A stretch of 64,000 bases of DNA from Cyanoderma ruficeps. Lineage: Eukaryota > Chordata > Aves > Passeriformes > Timaliidae. The translations under genes and the position numbers were made by a program. Of this stretch, positions 22,190 through 35,781 are shown one piece after another. Below the pieces are notes generated by a model, which had not been told where the DNA came from, searched no databases, and saw only the letters and a program-made list of their open reading frames with translations. The DNA lies in assembly GCA_008694505.1 (NCBI GenBank), contig VZDJ01000623.1, positions 5,328,442-5,392,441 of the forward strand, in the 5' to 3' direction. Position 1 is the first letter of the stretch. The number at the start of each line of letters is the position of its first letter.

Positions 22190-25100
22190 CCAAAAGGCTC
22201 TTAAATTAATTTGGAGCATTACACAGCATTATGCATTCTTTCTTGGCATAAATCAGGACAGTCCATTTCATTGTGACTTATGTCATCTGAAGATTGGTAG
22301 TAAATATTGATGCTAGACATGCTAGTTCTGATGACTCACTAAGACAGCTGCTACTTAACAAGATTTTTTCTAGGGAGAGAAGAAAAAGGAAGGACTGAAA
22401 GATTTTCAACTTAAAAAAACTTAAACTACTTAAGATCTATCACCTAGAGAAAGTGGTTAATCTGCAAATTATTTGTAGTTACCCTAAAGACAAATCCATG
22501 GTGAGGAAGGCAGAAATGAGAAGATTTTATGTTGAAGCATACTGGAAAGATTGTTGCTCAAAGGCCTTAAGAAAGTTATTGTGTGTGAATAAATCTATTT
22601 TCAAAGGCCCCGGTTTCCCTGTGGCATTCTGAATTACATGGGATTGCTGAAATACAGTAGAAGTATCCAGGAGATCAGAATCAGTTGCTGTTTATGATCA
22701 TTTTAGACGTCAGTCACTATGACTATCTGTGCAGCATGAGAGGAAAGAGCTCCTTCAGAGTGTCGCTGCTATGGATTTCCTTAAAAAAGGAGAATAATAA
22801 CAGACTGCTTCTCACTTGCAATTTTTAATTTAAAATTAACATATTCAAATATTATTCATTAGGCCACTCTTTCAAAATTGCTGTCAAGTAGAGACCCAAA
22901 AAATACACAGGGTCTGTGCATAGTCACTAACTGGTACCTACTTCAAAGAATTTTTTAAAGAATTCATCCGATGTAATACAGAGGAAGTTTCAAAATTTCC
23001 TGGATTTTCTGTCTTACAGTTTTCCAAACACTGGATTTCCAGCCCAACAGATGGTATCATATATGACACTGCAACATAAAGACACGTATAATAATCTTTG
23101 TCTTAAATAAATAACCATTTCTAATCAGTTCAATAAAAATTCTGTGTCCTCATCGTAGAAAAAAGGTTTTCCAAGAATATTGGTCCTTGTGACACATGCC
23201 AATGGCATTCAGATTTCAAATCATTCACTGGAGTTGAGAATTAACAAGAACAAGCTCAATCTCCATCAACTGCATTAGGGATGTAGATTTTTATTTGTAT
23301 TTGGTTACTTAATAAAGCATCTCTCTCAGCAGTTTTGTATTGCCTTTGTATTTTAATGTACCTGAAATTAAATTAATCCCAACAGCCCTGGGGGAGCAAA
23401 GGCTAGTGGGATAACAACACATATCCTCCTCATAATCCATCATAGGTGATAACTAACACTTCCTGTTACATGAAAGAAAGATTCTAATCCTACTGGACAA
23501 CTTAAGGTAAATTTTTAGGGCCTTGCTCATCAGTACAAATTGACTGCTCTGGATAGAGATGCTGATTCTTTTTATACTGCTGGATCCAGGATCTAACTCA
23601 TAGTCTTTATAGGGAATGTTACGCAAAATCTTGGTGTCTTTTTCTGTAATCATCATTGGCAATTCAAGGTTCTAGAGTCAACATTAGCCAGGTGTGTCTT
23701 TAAGGTATTTAAGGTATCCTTCTAAATACATTACTGACGAAGTTTGCAGAGGGATGTTTTGAAATACTGAGGGGTTTTTTTGTTTGTCTGTTTTTGGTTT
23801 TGGTTCTTCTTTTCTTTTTACGTGAAATAATATATATCTAAGTATCAGTGTGGGTCTCAGTCCAAATTTATTCCTCCTTTAAATGTGAGGGGGTTTTCCC
23901 TGGAATAATATTTTGGATTTTTTGGATTTTCCCCCATAGATCAGAGAAACACCTAAAAATTATTTTATATTTTCTTGGAATAGAATGCTTCTACATATTT
24001 AATGGAAGGAAACAAGCCCAGCATCATTTATTTAACTATTTTTAATCTCAGGAAGTATTTTCTGCTGTATTTGTTCTACTTCATAGAAATAATTCCCACC
24101 TATCATTAGTCTCTTCCAGAAAGACAAATGAAGCTACAACTGTTAAACCCTTTTAAAGAGCTCAGCTCTCATCAGAGGTCAATCAGAAGTCAAACTGGAC
24201 ATTTTTTAAACAATTGGATAGTAGAATATTCCATTATAGATGTCAAGATGAGACGTGACTAATGTCACAAAAGTTAAAGGTTAGCGGCTAATCCACTGAG
24301 AAGTCATTCACGGATCACATTTAAATTGCTGCAGACACTTAAAAAGTGCTCCCTCACAAGGTCTCTGTTCTCTTACCAGAGCTGCAGCTACAGATGAGAG
24401 CACACTTCCCTTACTATCTGTGCTAGCAGTTAAATTCCTGAACCTGGCTTTTCTTTAAAAATAGAAGGAAGACTTTTTGAATTAATTAAAAACAATTTTT
24501 AATTAAAAACAATGTCTTCCAAATTATGCTGATTTAGTAAGATCAACATTTTTTAAAGTGAGACAGACTATTTTCTTATTCATAAACATATCTACATTTA
24601 ATAAAACTTCTTCAAATAAAAGCTGCCACAAAATCAAATTAAATAAATCGTTGACAAAAATGTAATGAATCTAAATTCTTTTGGTTTTGGGGGGGGGAAG
24701 AAATAATATTCATATGCGGAAGATGCTGAATAAAAATAGCAGCATGCCACAGATTTGAGAACTAAGCCATGCCTTTAAATATTTTTGTACTACTGACATG
24801 GAAGTTTCAGTGGAAGAACATTGCACAAATTGGATCATGGCCAATATTAAATGAATCCATCTTGACACATTGTTACACTGATTTTGAAAAAAATCCCTGG
24901 AATTTAATGAATAAATGTAGATTTGTTTAATTTTTGATATATTATCTACTCATGATTGTGCTGTTTATAGACAGTAGACCTATACATAATTTGATAATAA
25001 AATAATATTAAAATTGAAATAATATTAAGTTAATCCAAGATATTTACCCAAAATCATGATAACCAGTTTAAGTAGAAATGGTGGAGTGCTTCCGTTGCTT

Positions 25101-25850
25101 ATCTACAGCCTAATTAGAAAGGGAAAGAGATGTTTCCTTTGCTCCCACAACCTATGCAAATCTCACTTCTAAAAAACCTGCTCAGACAAAAGACTGTGGA
25201 GAACAGGAGGATTTAACTGCTAGTGAATATCCTAAAGAGACTGGAAATTGTTTGGCTTCGTCCGTATAAGAGAGAAAATATAACTATTGATTATTACAGT
25301 CATGTCCAGCCAGACAGATATATGCATATTAAAATATAATTATTAAAATATATAAAATATATTTTGAAGAATACCTCCTGAGTTTGCATTTGGGAAGAAA
25401 AGAAAGATAAAGATATTTGGTTATACTTTGGGTATTGCCCTAATCTTTTTGGGAATTTTGAAGTTTTCCGAATATATTGCAGAGATAAGCTTTGAGGTTA
25501 ACTGCTAGAAAGACAAATAAGTGGAACAAAATGCTTATGTAATAGCAGGTCTGAGTATTTGATTTGGAAAGGAGGGGGGAAGAGTCTATTTTCCCTTTGG
25601 GGAAGTAACTTTACTAATATTTATGGCTGTTTGAAACCATGCAGCTGCTTTTTTGTTGCCTTTAAGCTGTATTGCCGCAGAAGAGCTAAGGACTGTGTGA
25701 TCTCTCATCTGTTTTCATCTTCAGTCCCAAAATATGTCACAGCAGTGCTGGTAATCGTTCTGATTTTCAAAATACTGTGATACTTCATATTAAGTTCACT
25801 GGGTGAAATATTTTTTCAGTACTCACTTTTGACAGTTTACAGACCTTGTT
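22190..25850. other. Non-coding stretch, nothing recognised
   Basis: AT-rich unique DNA with a G9 run at 24689-24697 and a very AT-rich patch at about 25311-25365. Open frames are under 75 codons. No exon, repeat tail or RNA gene is recognised. Confidence 0.6.
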
Positions 25851-25854
25851 CCTA

Positions 25855-25930
25855 CAACCATATAATCAAAGGCTGGAAAAGGCCTTTGGGGGTCATCCAG
25901 TCAGCCCCAACACTCTCTGCAGGATTAATT
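25855..25930 (-). mobile_element. CR1 3'-end fragment
   Basis: ATAATCAAAGGCTGGAAAAG followed by GGCCTTTGGGGGTCATCCAG and TCAGCCCCAAC is the reverse complement of a CR1 3' end (consensus wording AATCATAAAGGTTGGAAAAG, ACCTCTGAGGTCATC, AGTCCAACC). Homology fades to the right of 25930, so the upstream part is either lost or too diverged to read. Confidence 0.7.
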
Positions 25931-25934
25931 TTAA

Positions 25935-27919
25935 CTCCATAGCTCAAGGTATCAATAAGAATGTCCTCCCTGCCTTCTCTCTCCACAGATGAAGTGCAGT
26001 TCCCTGAACTACTGCTCAGATATCACACGCTTAAGCCCCTAACCATCCATGGCCTGACCGTAGAGTTGCCCAAGTGAAAGAACAAAGAAAATGAGTGAAA
26101 GACTAACTTAACTACTTTCAGTGTTTCTTAGATGTAAATTGGCTGGGGAAGATTTCTTCATCACATAGATTTTGATTTCAATACACTAGCTCTTTTTCCC
26201 TTGGAGATTTCAGTGCCTCCATGAGATGGGAAGCAAGGAGAACAAGCAGTTGGGGTGAGATTTCTGCCTGGTGCTCTGAACCAAGATATGTTCCCACAGT
26301 ATCTTCTTTGGGAGCCCATGTATTTCTTGTACTTTTTGCAACTCTTTTGGGTCAAGATTGTTTCTTTCTGCCTCAGCAGCATCCAGTACAAGGAAGCCAC
26401 ACTCTGGCAATCCTGATCTTGGTGCTGTGGCACTGCTTTCCCTCCCCCTCTGCCCTTGTTTGCAGGGATTAGAGGTAGAATTAAGTAATGTTCCAGAAAT
26501 GTGTCCTCTCAGCCACGGTGTCTCCCAGAGCTCTCCTGGCTTCCATGCCACACATTCCAAGTGCCTTAATGCACTCCCCAGACTCAGCATACAATTAATA
26601 AAAGTCTACAATTCCTGCTCTGAGCAATTACTGAATCTCTCTGCTCAAAATATGCTCTGTTCAGCTGGAGTACCCCACTCAGAGTTTATTAAGACTTGGC
26701 TCTATTATCATCTGTTTCCCAGCCAGGAACTATGAGAGTTATGACACAGGAGGAAAACTGAAAAACAGAACTGACATTGATTTCCATGTGTGCATGATCT
26801 TGCTCCAAAGACTAGTAACATAGCAACAAGGGTTGGATTTTTTTATTCTTTTTTTCCTTATTTGTATAGCCCTATTTATCTTTTTGAGACTATGGTTCAG
26901 GTTGTATGCATTCTTCAGGGTATTGTGCTTATATTCAAAATAGAGGATGAATTTACAATACTTTGTTCACTTCACTGACTTCCAAATTTTTTTTGCTTAT
27001 GATAGTTAAATCCTGATGTAGCATCTGGTTTTGATGGAGTTTCTGCTTTTATTCACTAATGCTGTTGGTCTGACCAGGTCATCACGTGTGACTTCATCTG
27101 ATATCAAACAGCATGGTTTAATTGGTTTATTTTACATCCAAACATCAACATCTCCATTTCACTCTTCACAACACTTGTGGAACTTTCTTCAGTAACACCA
27201 ATCAAGAATAAGTTGACTTTTAGAAATGCATTTTATTTCCTTTTTCATGTCAATACATTATTATCCTCTCCTAACCTCAGCAGCAGAGCAGAGCTTCCAA
27301 GTTATGTATGAGCATTAAGACATATAACATGATAATAGCAAAGTCTCAGCCAAATGTTTTGATATCCCACTCCCTGGACATCCACGTACTAAGGGTAAGC
27401 ATCAGGTCTCATTAACCAGTGCATGAGGCTACTGCAAAGGGGAATTTCTGTCTAGTTCCTCGCTCAAGAAGCTGAACAGTCAGAAATCATAAAGAAGCAT
27501 ACGGTGGTTTAACATTTTGCCTTCTGACAATTTGGCAGGTACCTGTTTCAGCTTAGAATTCAAAACTACAAAATCTCTCAAAGCTTTCTTTTCTCCAAGA
27601 GGAAAAAGTAAAGATCATATCCTTGACAAGATTTTCTTCTTATACTGAGAACCTTGTGATAGTGAAGCTGAAAGCTTTATAAAAAGGGAAAATGCTACCA
27701 TGCATAGTATTTTTATCACCCAAATTCGCTAACATCCCTAAGCGGCTTTTGCTGTGAAAAAGAGACAGGATGAATCAGAGCAAAAACATAGTTACATATT
27801 GACCCAGTTATTTGTAGCAATTTTGGAATGTGCTTATGAGAAAAATTAAGCTCCTGAAAAGAAAGGTTCCCAACTACAGGTTCCCTATCAAACTATAATC
27901 AGGTGAAATACTCCCTAGT
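25935..27919. other. Non-coding stretch, no gene recognised
   Basis: A GC-richer patch at 26210-26730 carries overlapping frames of about 125 codons on opposite strands (26210-26590 minus and 26358-26735 plus). They share composition but neither shows a known domain. I infer chance frames caused by low stop density. Confidence 0.5.
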
Positions 27920-27959
27920 AAAAAAAAAAAAAAAAAANNNNNAAAAAAAAAAAAAAAAA
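27920..27959. repeat. Poly-A tract with embedded 5-N assembly gap
   Basis: Eighteen A (27920-27937), five N (27938-27942) and seventeen A (27943-27959). The gap lies inside a homopolymer, where read merging commonly fails. The true length of the A run is unknown. Confidence 0.95.
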
Positions 27960-30722
27960 GTTCTTTTTCCTTAGACACATAATACAACTGTTTCAGAACA
28001 AAATAGTTCAGCAGAAGCTCAAGCTATCAATCATGATCTTTCCATCAACTCAAACCCTTTCACCAGAGCCAGCCTGAATACCCACATCTCCCCCTTAACC
28101 AAGCTTCTAGCAGGCTTTTATGAGGTCCAGGTGATCTTCAAGGTATTACTTGATCCCTGTCTTACATGTACAATCAGGAGGAAGATTAGTTGCAGATGGA
28201 ACCGGTTTAAATTTTAAGAACTTTAACAACTACCACCATTTATAGTACTTAATGCCAGATTTCAACTAAGTGCCAGGGCTCTGATCATTTGTTTGATCTC
28301 CCAATGTGCCCACATTCAGAAGCAATTTCTATACGGTTTCTAACTAAAGATCTCCCAAACATGGGAGGGGACTAAAAACCCTTGTAGTTTTCAGTTAGCT
28401 TAATTATACCATAGTGACAAGAGTCTCTTAAAGGAGAACAAAAGAAAAAAACAGACAATAGATTTAAATGTTGCTGAATTTCAACTGTCAAAGAAAACAT
28501 GCTCAACAGCAGAAACTGTGCGCATAATTCTCTCACTGCACCTAAGCACAAATACAAAAGAGAAGGTTTTGTGGTGCTATTATCAATGAAACACTTTGAA
28601 AAGGAAAACAGAACTTACTAGAATTTGCAGGTAGCAAATTTCATATTGCACCCAAGCAGAAAGTCTATGCTAGGACTGCTTTGGACCCACATATTTTACA
28701 GGTGGCGTGTGTTATTTTGAAGCAACAAGCAAATAGAAAAACTGATGAAACATGAATACCTTGTGTCTTTTAAAGTTTTTGGGTTTAGTTTGTTGGCGTT
28801 ATTTATTTGTCAGAAATTGAGTTACTGCACCCAGTGATTATACAGTTTGCTGCAAATTAACAATTATACTTAAAAGGTTCTCCTTTCTGCTAATTTCAGG
28901 GAAACTGCAATATAAAGACCACCAAACAAGAATACACTGCTAAATTCAAACAGACATTTCAGCATTTTGAATAATTTATTGATACTTAGAAAGGAACAGA
29001 TAAATACACAGGTGGCTAATTTTTAATGTGAGCCTCTCAATGATTTACTAAGAACATCTGCCAGATGGTTTATGTGTGTTCTATTCAGTACTCAGATGCT
29101 CATAAAGGAATTATCCTGAAGGAATGAGAAAGCTGCTTCAGAGTAGGCGTGATGTATACAGTGCAATGCACATGCCAGTGCTGATAGAGATTAAGTTTCT
29201 CTCAAGGATTCTTGAGTACAAATGGACATTTTTTTCCCTCTTTGTCATGGCAAAGTTTAGTCAGAGGGTGAAAAATATGGATAAAGAATTCAGTGGAGAT
29301 TTTGTGCAGACATAAATTGTATAACTACCTATGAACCCATGAATGAAAATATCTTTTATGAGCTAGTAAAACTTTCTTCAAGAATTTGTTGCGATTTCAG
29401 CAAGGTATCTTTAGTACAGTTGCATATTTACTTTGACTGCATATGAGGTCCCACTTTGGCTGAATTTACACAAAACTCATGAGTGAATTTAATCTATGAG
29501 GGAAGTTAAATAAAATTGTCATGTTAAGTACACGTGGCTGAGGACAGTCCTTTTCAAAATGACTTGTGCATATTAATGTGAGTTCAATAGAGAGGAACTG
29601 AACCTTTGGTATAGTCATATGTCACTAAAGTCAGTCTCATCCTGAAACACATGATCTTGCAGTGGATTAAAGCTGTCACACGCCCGTATCTCCAAACAGG
29701 CCAACTAATTAAAGCTAAGTCTGGGGACAAGTGCTCCTTGAAATGCAGTTGCTTGATGGAGGAATGGAGGAATATAAGTCCTGTCCAGTGGAATGGCAGG
29801 CACTGCAGCAGAGCACTTAAATACCTCTGTAACTTAAAGAGCACACTGCAGTCCCCTTGACTTCCAAAGGAAGGCATAGCCCTTGAAGGAGACCCATGTT
29901 TCACCACTTTGATATCCCTGACAAAAATAGCCAAGTGTAATTTTTTAACCTTTAAAAAAGAATTAAGCTATTTTAATTTTTTTTTCTTCACTGATATTCC
30001 TATTTGGTTGTTTATTTGGACTGGGTAGCCCATTACAAATCCAAGTACTGTATATAATTATTCAACTAATTCATTTGCTATCTTTGTGGAATTAATAAAT
30101 AGTAGCATTTCTCTGCTATCATTAATGTGCAGAGATAGTCAAAACATACTTCAGCAAATAATGTGGTTATACTTATAATAACAGAAATATATATCCCAAA
30201 TTATTGTCATCAGTTTATTAATATTTAATTGTTTCAATATTTCTTATTGTTGTTTTCTAAGCAAAAGAACTTACCTTGTCATCACTTGACCAGGATGCGA
30301 CATGAAAACTAGTATTCCATTGTACCAAATATATCAATGTGCCACCGTTTGTTAAAACTATGAACTAAGTTAAAGAGTGATTTTCTTGATGACTTGTAAG
30401 GGTGGACTTAGTTCATCTCCCTCAAACATTTCTTTTGCCAAAATAGATTTATTTTTATCATTATGTCAAGTAGAATTCACTTGTTACAGGCTTGGAGCCT
30501 GAAATCTTCAAAAGTGCAGATGAAGAATGTGAAAAACTCTCAGGATCCAGACCACTGAGCTCCTCTGTGAATCTGCCTTTTGTGTGTTCCTTTAAAGTGT
30601 TGAAATACTTCTGAATACCTTGAAAACAGCAGACAAAACAAGTAAACAATAAATTAATCCACACACCCACAAGATTCTTCTTCTCTACTCTCTGAAAAAA
30701 TCCAAAAATCCTGTACAAATCT

Positions 30723-30762
30723 TCCAAACAATAAAAAGAAACTCCAAACAATAAAAAGAAAC
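30723..30762. repeat. 20-bp tandem duplication, two copies
   Basis: TCCAAACAATAAAAAGAAAC occurs twice head to tail without mismatch, which suggests a recent replication-slippage event. Confidence 0.9.
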
Positions 30763-32080
30763 TATGAAGGTGGAAGGCTGAAAAAAACCCTCCCAAATGG
30801 AAACTGTCTGTGTTTAGTGTATCTTTTGTCAGTTAAGCCTACAGATATTTACTAGACTAAAAGGAAGTAGAGCTACAATGCTTATCTTCCTATCTTGTCA
30901 GAAGTGTTCTCAGGAAAATATTCCAAGCAAAATCATTCACAGCTAACTGTGGATGAAAGGATGATATAAATAGGACATAGTGATGGTGCTTCTGCTCTGT
31001 AAGATTGCACCTATTCTAATCTGTTTTCACTTAGTATCCACCTGGCCTATTGTCTTGAGTTCTTTCATATTTTTGACCACATTTAATGTCATCCTAAAAA
31101 GAAAAAAAGAAATCTCAGGTATTATAGCCTGGATTGTGGAACAAAGGGAAAAACTGGGTTTCAGTTTGCAAATCAACACTGACAAAAACCACTGCTTCCT
31201 TGTACAAACAAACCAAAGCAATTAAAAAGAAAGAAAGTTTAAACCCTGTATAAGCCCTAAACAGAGATTTTTCTCTGCAGCAGGTGTAACATTTTAAATT
31301 TTTCTTTAACATTCTTGGTAAGAAAGTCTTCAATAAAGCAGGTCTCTCTACCTCTCAAGCTGAAGTTAAATAAATAAAAAGCTATTTAATAGTAGCTCTT
31401 AATGTATGTTGACATAGCATGTAATGGCTGATTCAACATTAAGAAGCTAATGAAAATCAATGTAAGGATGATGCATGATCTGAAAGATGCACCTTTGACT
31501 TTCTACTGTATAACTTTGTATTGTGAATTTCTTGAGAAATTCTTATCTGTCAATAAATCAGAAAAAAAGAGGATTAATGAGGTGGTTTTGACTTTAACAC
31601 GTAGTCACTTCTTTTAACCTCTAGCTAGGCTTTAAGTCATCAAAGCACTTAATCAAAGCCCTAACTATAAGCATAACAGTGTTAAGCAGATGTTTCAAAG
31701 TAAGCCAGCTTGTGTTTTGTCAAATTGGAAATGGATTATCAGGTAGCATGAAGTGATACATCACCATGGTGCAGGCAGGACACACAGTATGACACACCTG
31801 TGCCTCTGCTGCAGTGGTGGTAAGCAGCTGTGCAACACACCCTCTGCACAGCAGGATGCCCACAGGTGGTGTGGTGTCCCACTCAAAACGGGAAGGGAGC
31901 ACTCAAGATTCAAAATGTTTGTGCTCAAAAGGAAAGATGAAAGAGGTTCCACAAAAGTGTAGAGAGCTTTATTGGTAAGTTACACACTTGGCATGGAAAT
32001 TGTTATAATTCAGTCCCTGATCTAGCATGAGCACATAGCAGCAGGTTTTGAATAAAGGGAACTGGGAGAGCTATATTAAA

Positions 32081-32122
32081 GAGGAAGAGAGAGAAAGAAA
32101 GGAAGAAAGGAAGGAAGAGAGA
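32081..32122. repeat. Purine-rich (GA/GGAA) low-complexity tract
   Basis: About 42 bases of only A and G, made of GAGA, GAAA and GGAA units. Such tracts are often length-variable and can form triplex DNA, but here the sequence shows only the composition. Confidence 0.85.
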
Positions 32123-35100
32123 TCACCAGTCCTGGCTCCAGTGTTGATCCACCTGGTGGGCTGTCCAGGCCTTTGTGGGTAAACCTTTTAATAAATAAGT
32201 TTTCCTTGCCCTGGAGATAAGCTCCTTGCTTTCTATGACAATTAATTATCATGCACAGTCTATTTTTAAGCCTTTCTGGAAATGGGTTAGAGGGCCTAGG
32301 GGGCCTTGGGTGGTCTTGTTCCTCCCCCTACATTCCATATCCATTTCTCAATCTCATTTGTGCTCCTGTGCTGGACTGTGTTGTGCTTATTTCCAGGAGC
32401 ATTTGTCAAGAACATTTGTCCCAGAAAAATGCTGCTCTAGGTTTGTGTGGCCCCCTGCTCAAGTCACATCCTGTCCTTTCTCACAAAGTGTTATTAGCAA
32501 AAAACCTTATTTGCTACTACCAGCAATCCTTGGTTGGCTCCACAGCCATGTTTGAGATAGACACATGAGCTGCCTCATTTTCTAGGCTTCTACAGATGCA
32601 GAGATAACCAACACTTCCTGCTTCAGTCAAGATCTTCCTTACATCTTCACCTTCTTCTTCATCTAAGTGATCTCTACCTGTATTACTGTCAGGTTTTGCA
32701 ACTCTCAGCACCTTCCTTTTGGCCTGTCTAGCTTGCAGTCAAATATATAATTGTAAGACATAAAAAAAAAAATTAGGACTGGTATAGACCAGCTGCCCCA
32801 TGTAGCAATAGCCATGACCTTGTAAGCAGCACAAAATGTCAAAAGAATTTCATGGTTGAAAAAATACTGCAGGTCTAAGGACACAGTATTTCACATCCTA
32901 TGTGTATGATAAAATCAACCAGAGGTAATTTTACACATCCATACATATCAGTGCATATTCAAGCCACAGAACAGACATGGCCTGAGTATATCCTATAAAA
33001 AAGGATCAGAGAACAAGCTACTCCCTGGAAGATGACAAATGTGAGCTGCAGTAATGAAAATCATAGCTTAAATAAACCCAACTGTTGTGGACACAACCCA
33101 GCATCCTCTCTGTACAAATGACCTGTGCCAAAGTCAGTAGGGAGCTTGCCTTTACAAATATGGAAAGATCATGTCAATTCCTTCCAATAATAGTCATTAG
33201 TCTTTAAAAATATGTAAGGAGTAGTAAAAAAGCAAACAGTGTTTGAAAGCTAGTATTACTTTTACCCCCAGTGTAGGAAATCTGAATGCTCTCTGTTTCC
33301 TCAAATAATAAAATTCATCATTTTTTCACTTTATAAAATAATTAAATCACTCAGTAAACTTTCATATTTGCTTTCTTTAATTCCTGTTTCTAACCTGAAG
33401 ATCTACAGGTCCTTTGTTATAAAAGCCTCATAACATTCTTTCACATGTTCTTCCAGCACTGTGAATCCAGGCACAACAGCTTTGTGTTGCTTCAAGAGAC
33501 AGCAAGACAGATCCCTGTATGTGTCTGCCAGCGTGTCAGGGTACAGGTCCTGACCAGATTGTCACAGATGAAGATGGAAGCATAACACATAAGGTAATCC
33601 CATTTCTCCAGACCTTGAATCTCTCCTTCAGTTTCCACCCTTTAAGGAAGAATGTTCTCATTTTTCCAGCCTTACAGGAAGAATGTTCCCTCATGCTCAT
33701 TAAATGGACTCAGTTTTCTTTTGTTACTATAGACCCCAATTATACAGAACACTTCAAGTATCTGAAGGTTTCATAAAAGAGTAATTCTATTTGACTTTCC
33801 AGGGCTTTCACATTCCTGTCCATAAAATAATTTGGTCTAAATCCTGTACGGTTTCAAGTCGTCGCCAAAATTTACAAGTACATTTACAGCTGCGGCTTGA
33901 ACCAGATTTTATAATTGATAATTGTTTCATGGAAGACACTATTTAACAGAAGTTGAGATATTCTGACAAACTAATACATAGTTTTAGTGATAAAAAGATT
34001 TGTTTTAAACCTAAGCATTATAAATTTAGAAGACCATTTCAATAAAAGGCCTCTAAAGAAGCAGAAAAAATTTATAATCAAAAATTGCAGGACCCTTTTC
34101 TTTTGTTTGTAAGCTGACAATAGTTTATTCTTGAAATCAGTGAGATTTGCCCACGGTGTCCTCTAGATTTTTTCTGATCCTGAGGATCTGAGCTAAAGCA
34201 ATTCACAGTGAGTGGCATATGAACTCAGTATTCTCTGTTCCCTTCTTTTGTTGTAGGAAGCAAACAATTAAAGGAAGTGAAAGATCCCAGGATTAAATTT
34301 TACTCTAAAAATATTTTGTTTAGCTTACATACTTACTGGATTAAACTACCCCACTCTAAGTTCTTTATTTTCAGAGGAGCCACTAAGTGTGGCTCTCATC
34401 ACTCTTGTGCTTTCACTTATGCCTATTTCCGGATTTACAGATTATGTGGTTATTGTCTGAGAAGTTTTTTAAAAGTTTTTTGGTTGCTATATTTAATGCA
34501 ATAAATGTTTTGACATAGTAGTGGACTTAAAATAATGACAGTGTTTTTAGTGCTATTATTAACATAGTGAAAATAGGGCAGTTAATGTAAAAAGAACTGC
34601 ATAAAATAAAAGAGAATATGAAGAAAAATAAAGCTTTGCTATTGGTTGAGTACCTAAGAATAGAATTTTCTTTATACACTTTACTGTGAATCTGTTCCTC
34701 AATTAGTTTCTGCTTTAAGTCAGTCTTGAACTGTTACTATAAGAATGAAAAAAAATTTCCTTTACTTGCAGACTATACACAATTCTTTGCCAATGTAGAA
34801 TTACTGTAGGGTGTTTTCATGTAGGTTATTTCTTGCTGTGACAGTTTTTCCCTTTATGACAATTTTCCACTGCTTCTTGAATGTATCTTCTTTTTGACAA
34901 CTACCTCATCTTAGGTCCAATGTGAAAAGATGCTGAAGCTCTGAAGCTTAGACTAGAAAATATGACCTGGATTTTGTTATAATTAGCCTGTTCCATGGTA
35001 GATAGGTAAGTGTGTTTGGGTTCAGGCCTTTGCTGTTGCACTAAATTAAAAATTATCATTTTCCTATTTTTAAGATTCCCTTTTTGATGTTAATAAATAT

Positions 35101-35357
35101 TTTTAAACTACAGAAACTCAAATATTGCTCATTAAATGCAATGCATTTTTTCTTGTTGATCAAGGACAATTCATTATTTTGAAAAGTTACATTCAAAGAT
35201 CTTTTGAAGACCTCTTTTGTGCGGCTATAATTACGAAATTATTAATTAATGGTGTTTTTTGCCTTTTAATTGTGTGAGTTGAAACTTTAATAATGCAGAC
35301 GTTATATCCCATATAGGTTTTTCTTTCACCAAAATCAGGAAATTCATGATGATGGCT

Positions 35358-35781
35358 TGCTGGGAGGCCCCATAAATAAAGAAGGGTTGGTGCCAAGCAA
35401 CGCAGGTCCAACCAGTGTGGTTACCACTACGTTCTCCTTTATTTCATCTAAAATGACTGCTTTTCTACATAGAAACATTTCTAGATAGTTTACAAATTTA
35501 GTGGTTTTTCCATTGGCACACAGCATGCAAAATAATGCAAACACACATTGGCTAACTTCTCCTTAAGGTGGCTACCACTTGTCTATTATTAACTCTACTT
35601 ATTAACTTTTAAAACCCCATCACCTTTCCCAAACACCTTAACAACTAATTTTAACTGCGCCACGAGTTCTGTAGCTTAATTTTAACTGCGTCACAGGCCT
35701 CAGCCAGGCCTCAGCCAGGGTAGTTCAAAGAATCACTCTAAATAGAGATCATGTCCTCCTTCCCTGAGGAATTCCGTAACA
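35358..35781 (-). mobile_element. Probable solo LTR, older
   Basis: A 424-bp block starts TG and ends CA. It is flanked by ATGGCT (35352-35357) and ATGGTT (35782-35787), a 6-bp duplication with one mismatch. On the minus strand it opens TGTTACGGAATTCCTCAGGG, has AATAAA at 35438-35443 and ends CCTCCCAGCA, so the polyadenylation signal lies about 80 bp before the end, as in an R-U5 layout. No internal retroviral genes adjoin. It contains local duplications (a TAATTTTAACTGCG motif 31 bp apart and a doubled AGGCCTCAGCC). The decayed duplication suggests it is older than the LTR at 20897. Confidence 0.65.
35646..35719. repeat. Short internal duplications within the LTR
   Basis: TAATTTTAACTGCG begins at 35646 and recurs 31 bp later. 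At 35695-35719 an 11-bp unit AGGCCTCAGCC is doubled. Repeats in the U3 part of LTRs are often enhancer duplications, but no specific factor site is recognised. Confidence 0.6.

Larger units (their letters stand above)
27960..35350. other. Non-coding stretch with small repeats and one GC-rich patch
   Basis: Unique AT-rich DNA with a 20-bp tandem duplication (30723-30762) and a purine-rich tract (32081-32122). The patch from about 31730 to 32560 is GC-richer. It contains AATAAAGC on the minus strand (31968-31973) and AATAAATAAG on the plus strand near 32190. It may hide an old LTR, but I cannot find its ends. Frames are at most 116 codons and unrecognised. Confidence 0.5.

Noticed and set aside
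26210..26735. Overlapping frames of about 125 codons on opposite strands
   Set aside because: Mirror frames over one GC-rich patch indicate low stop density rather than two genes. No domain is seen.
34915..35004. Possible exon between CATCTTAG and a GTAAGTG donor
   Set aside because: All three frames contain stops. It could only be non-coding, and there is no independent support.
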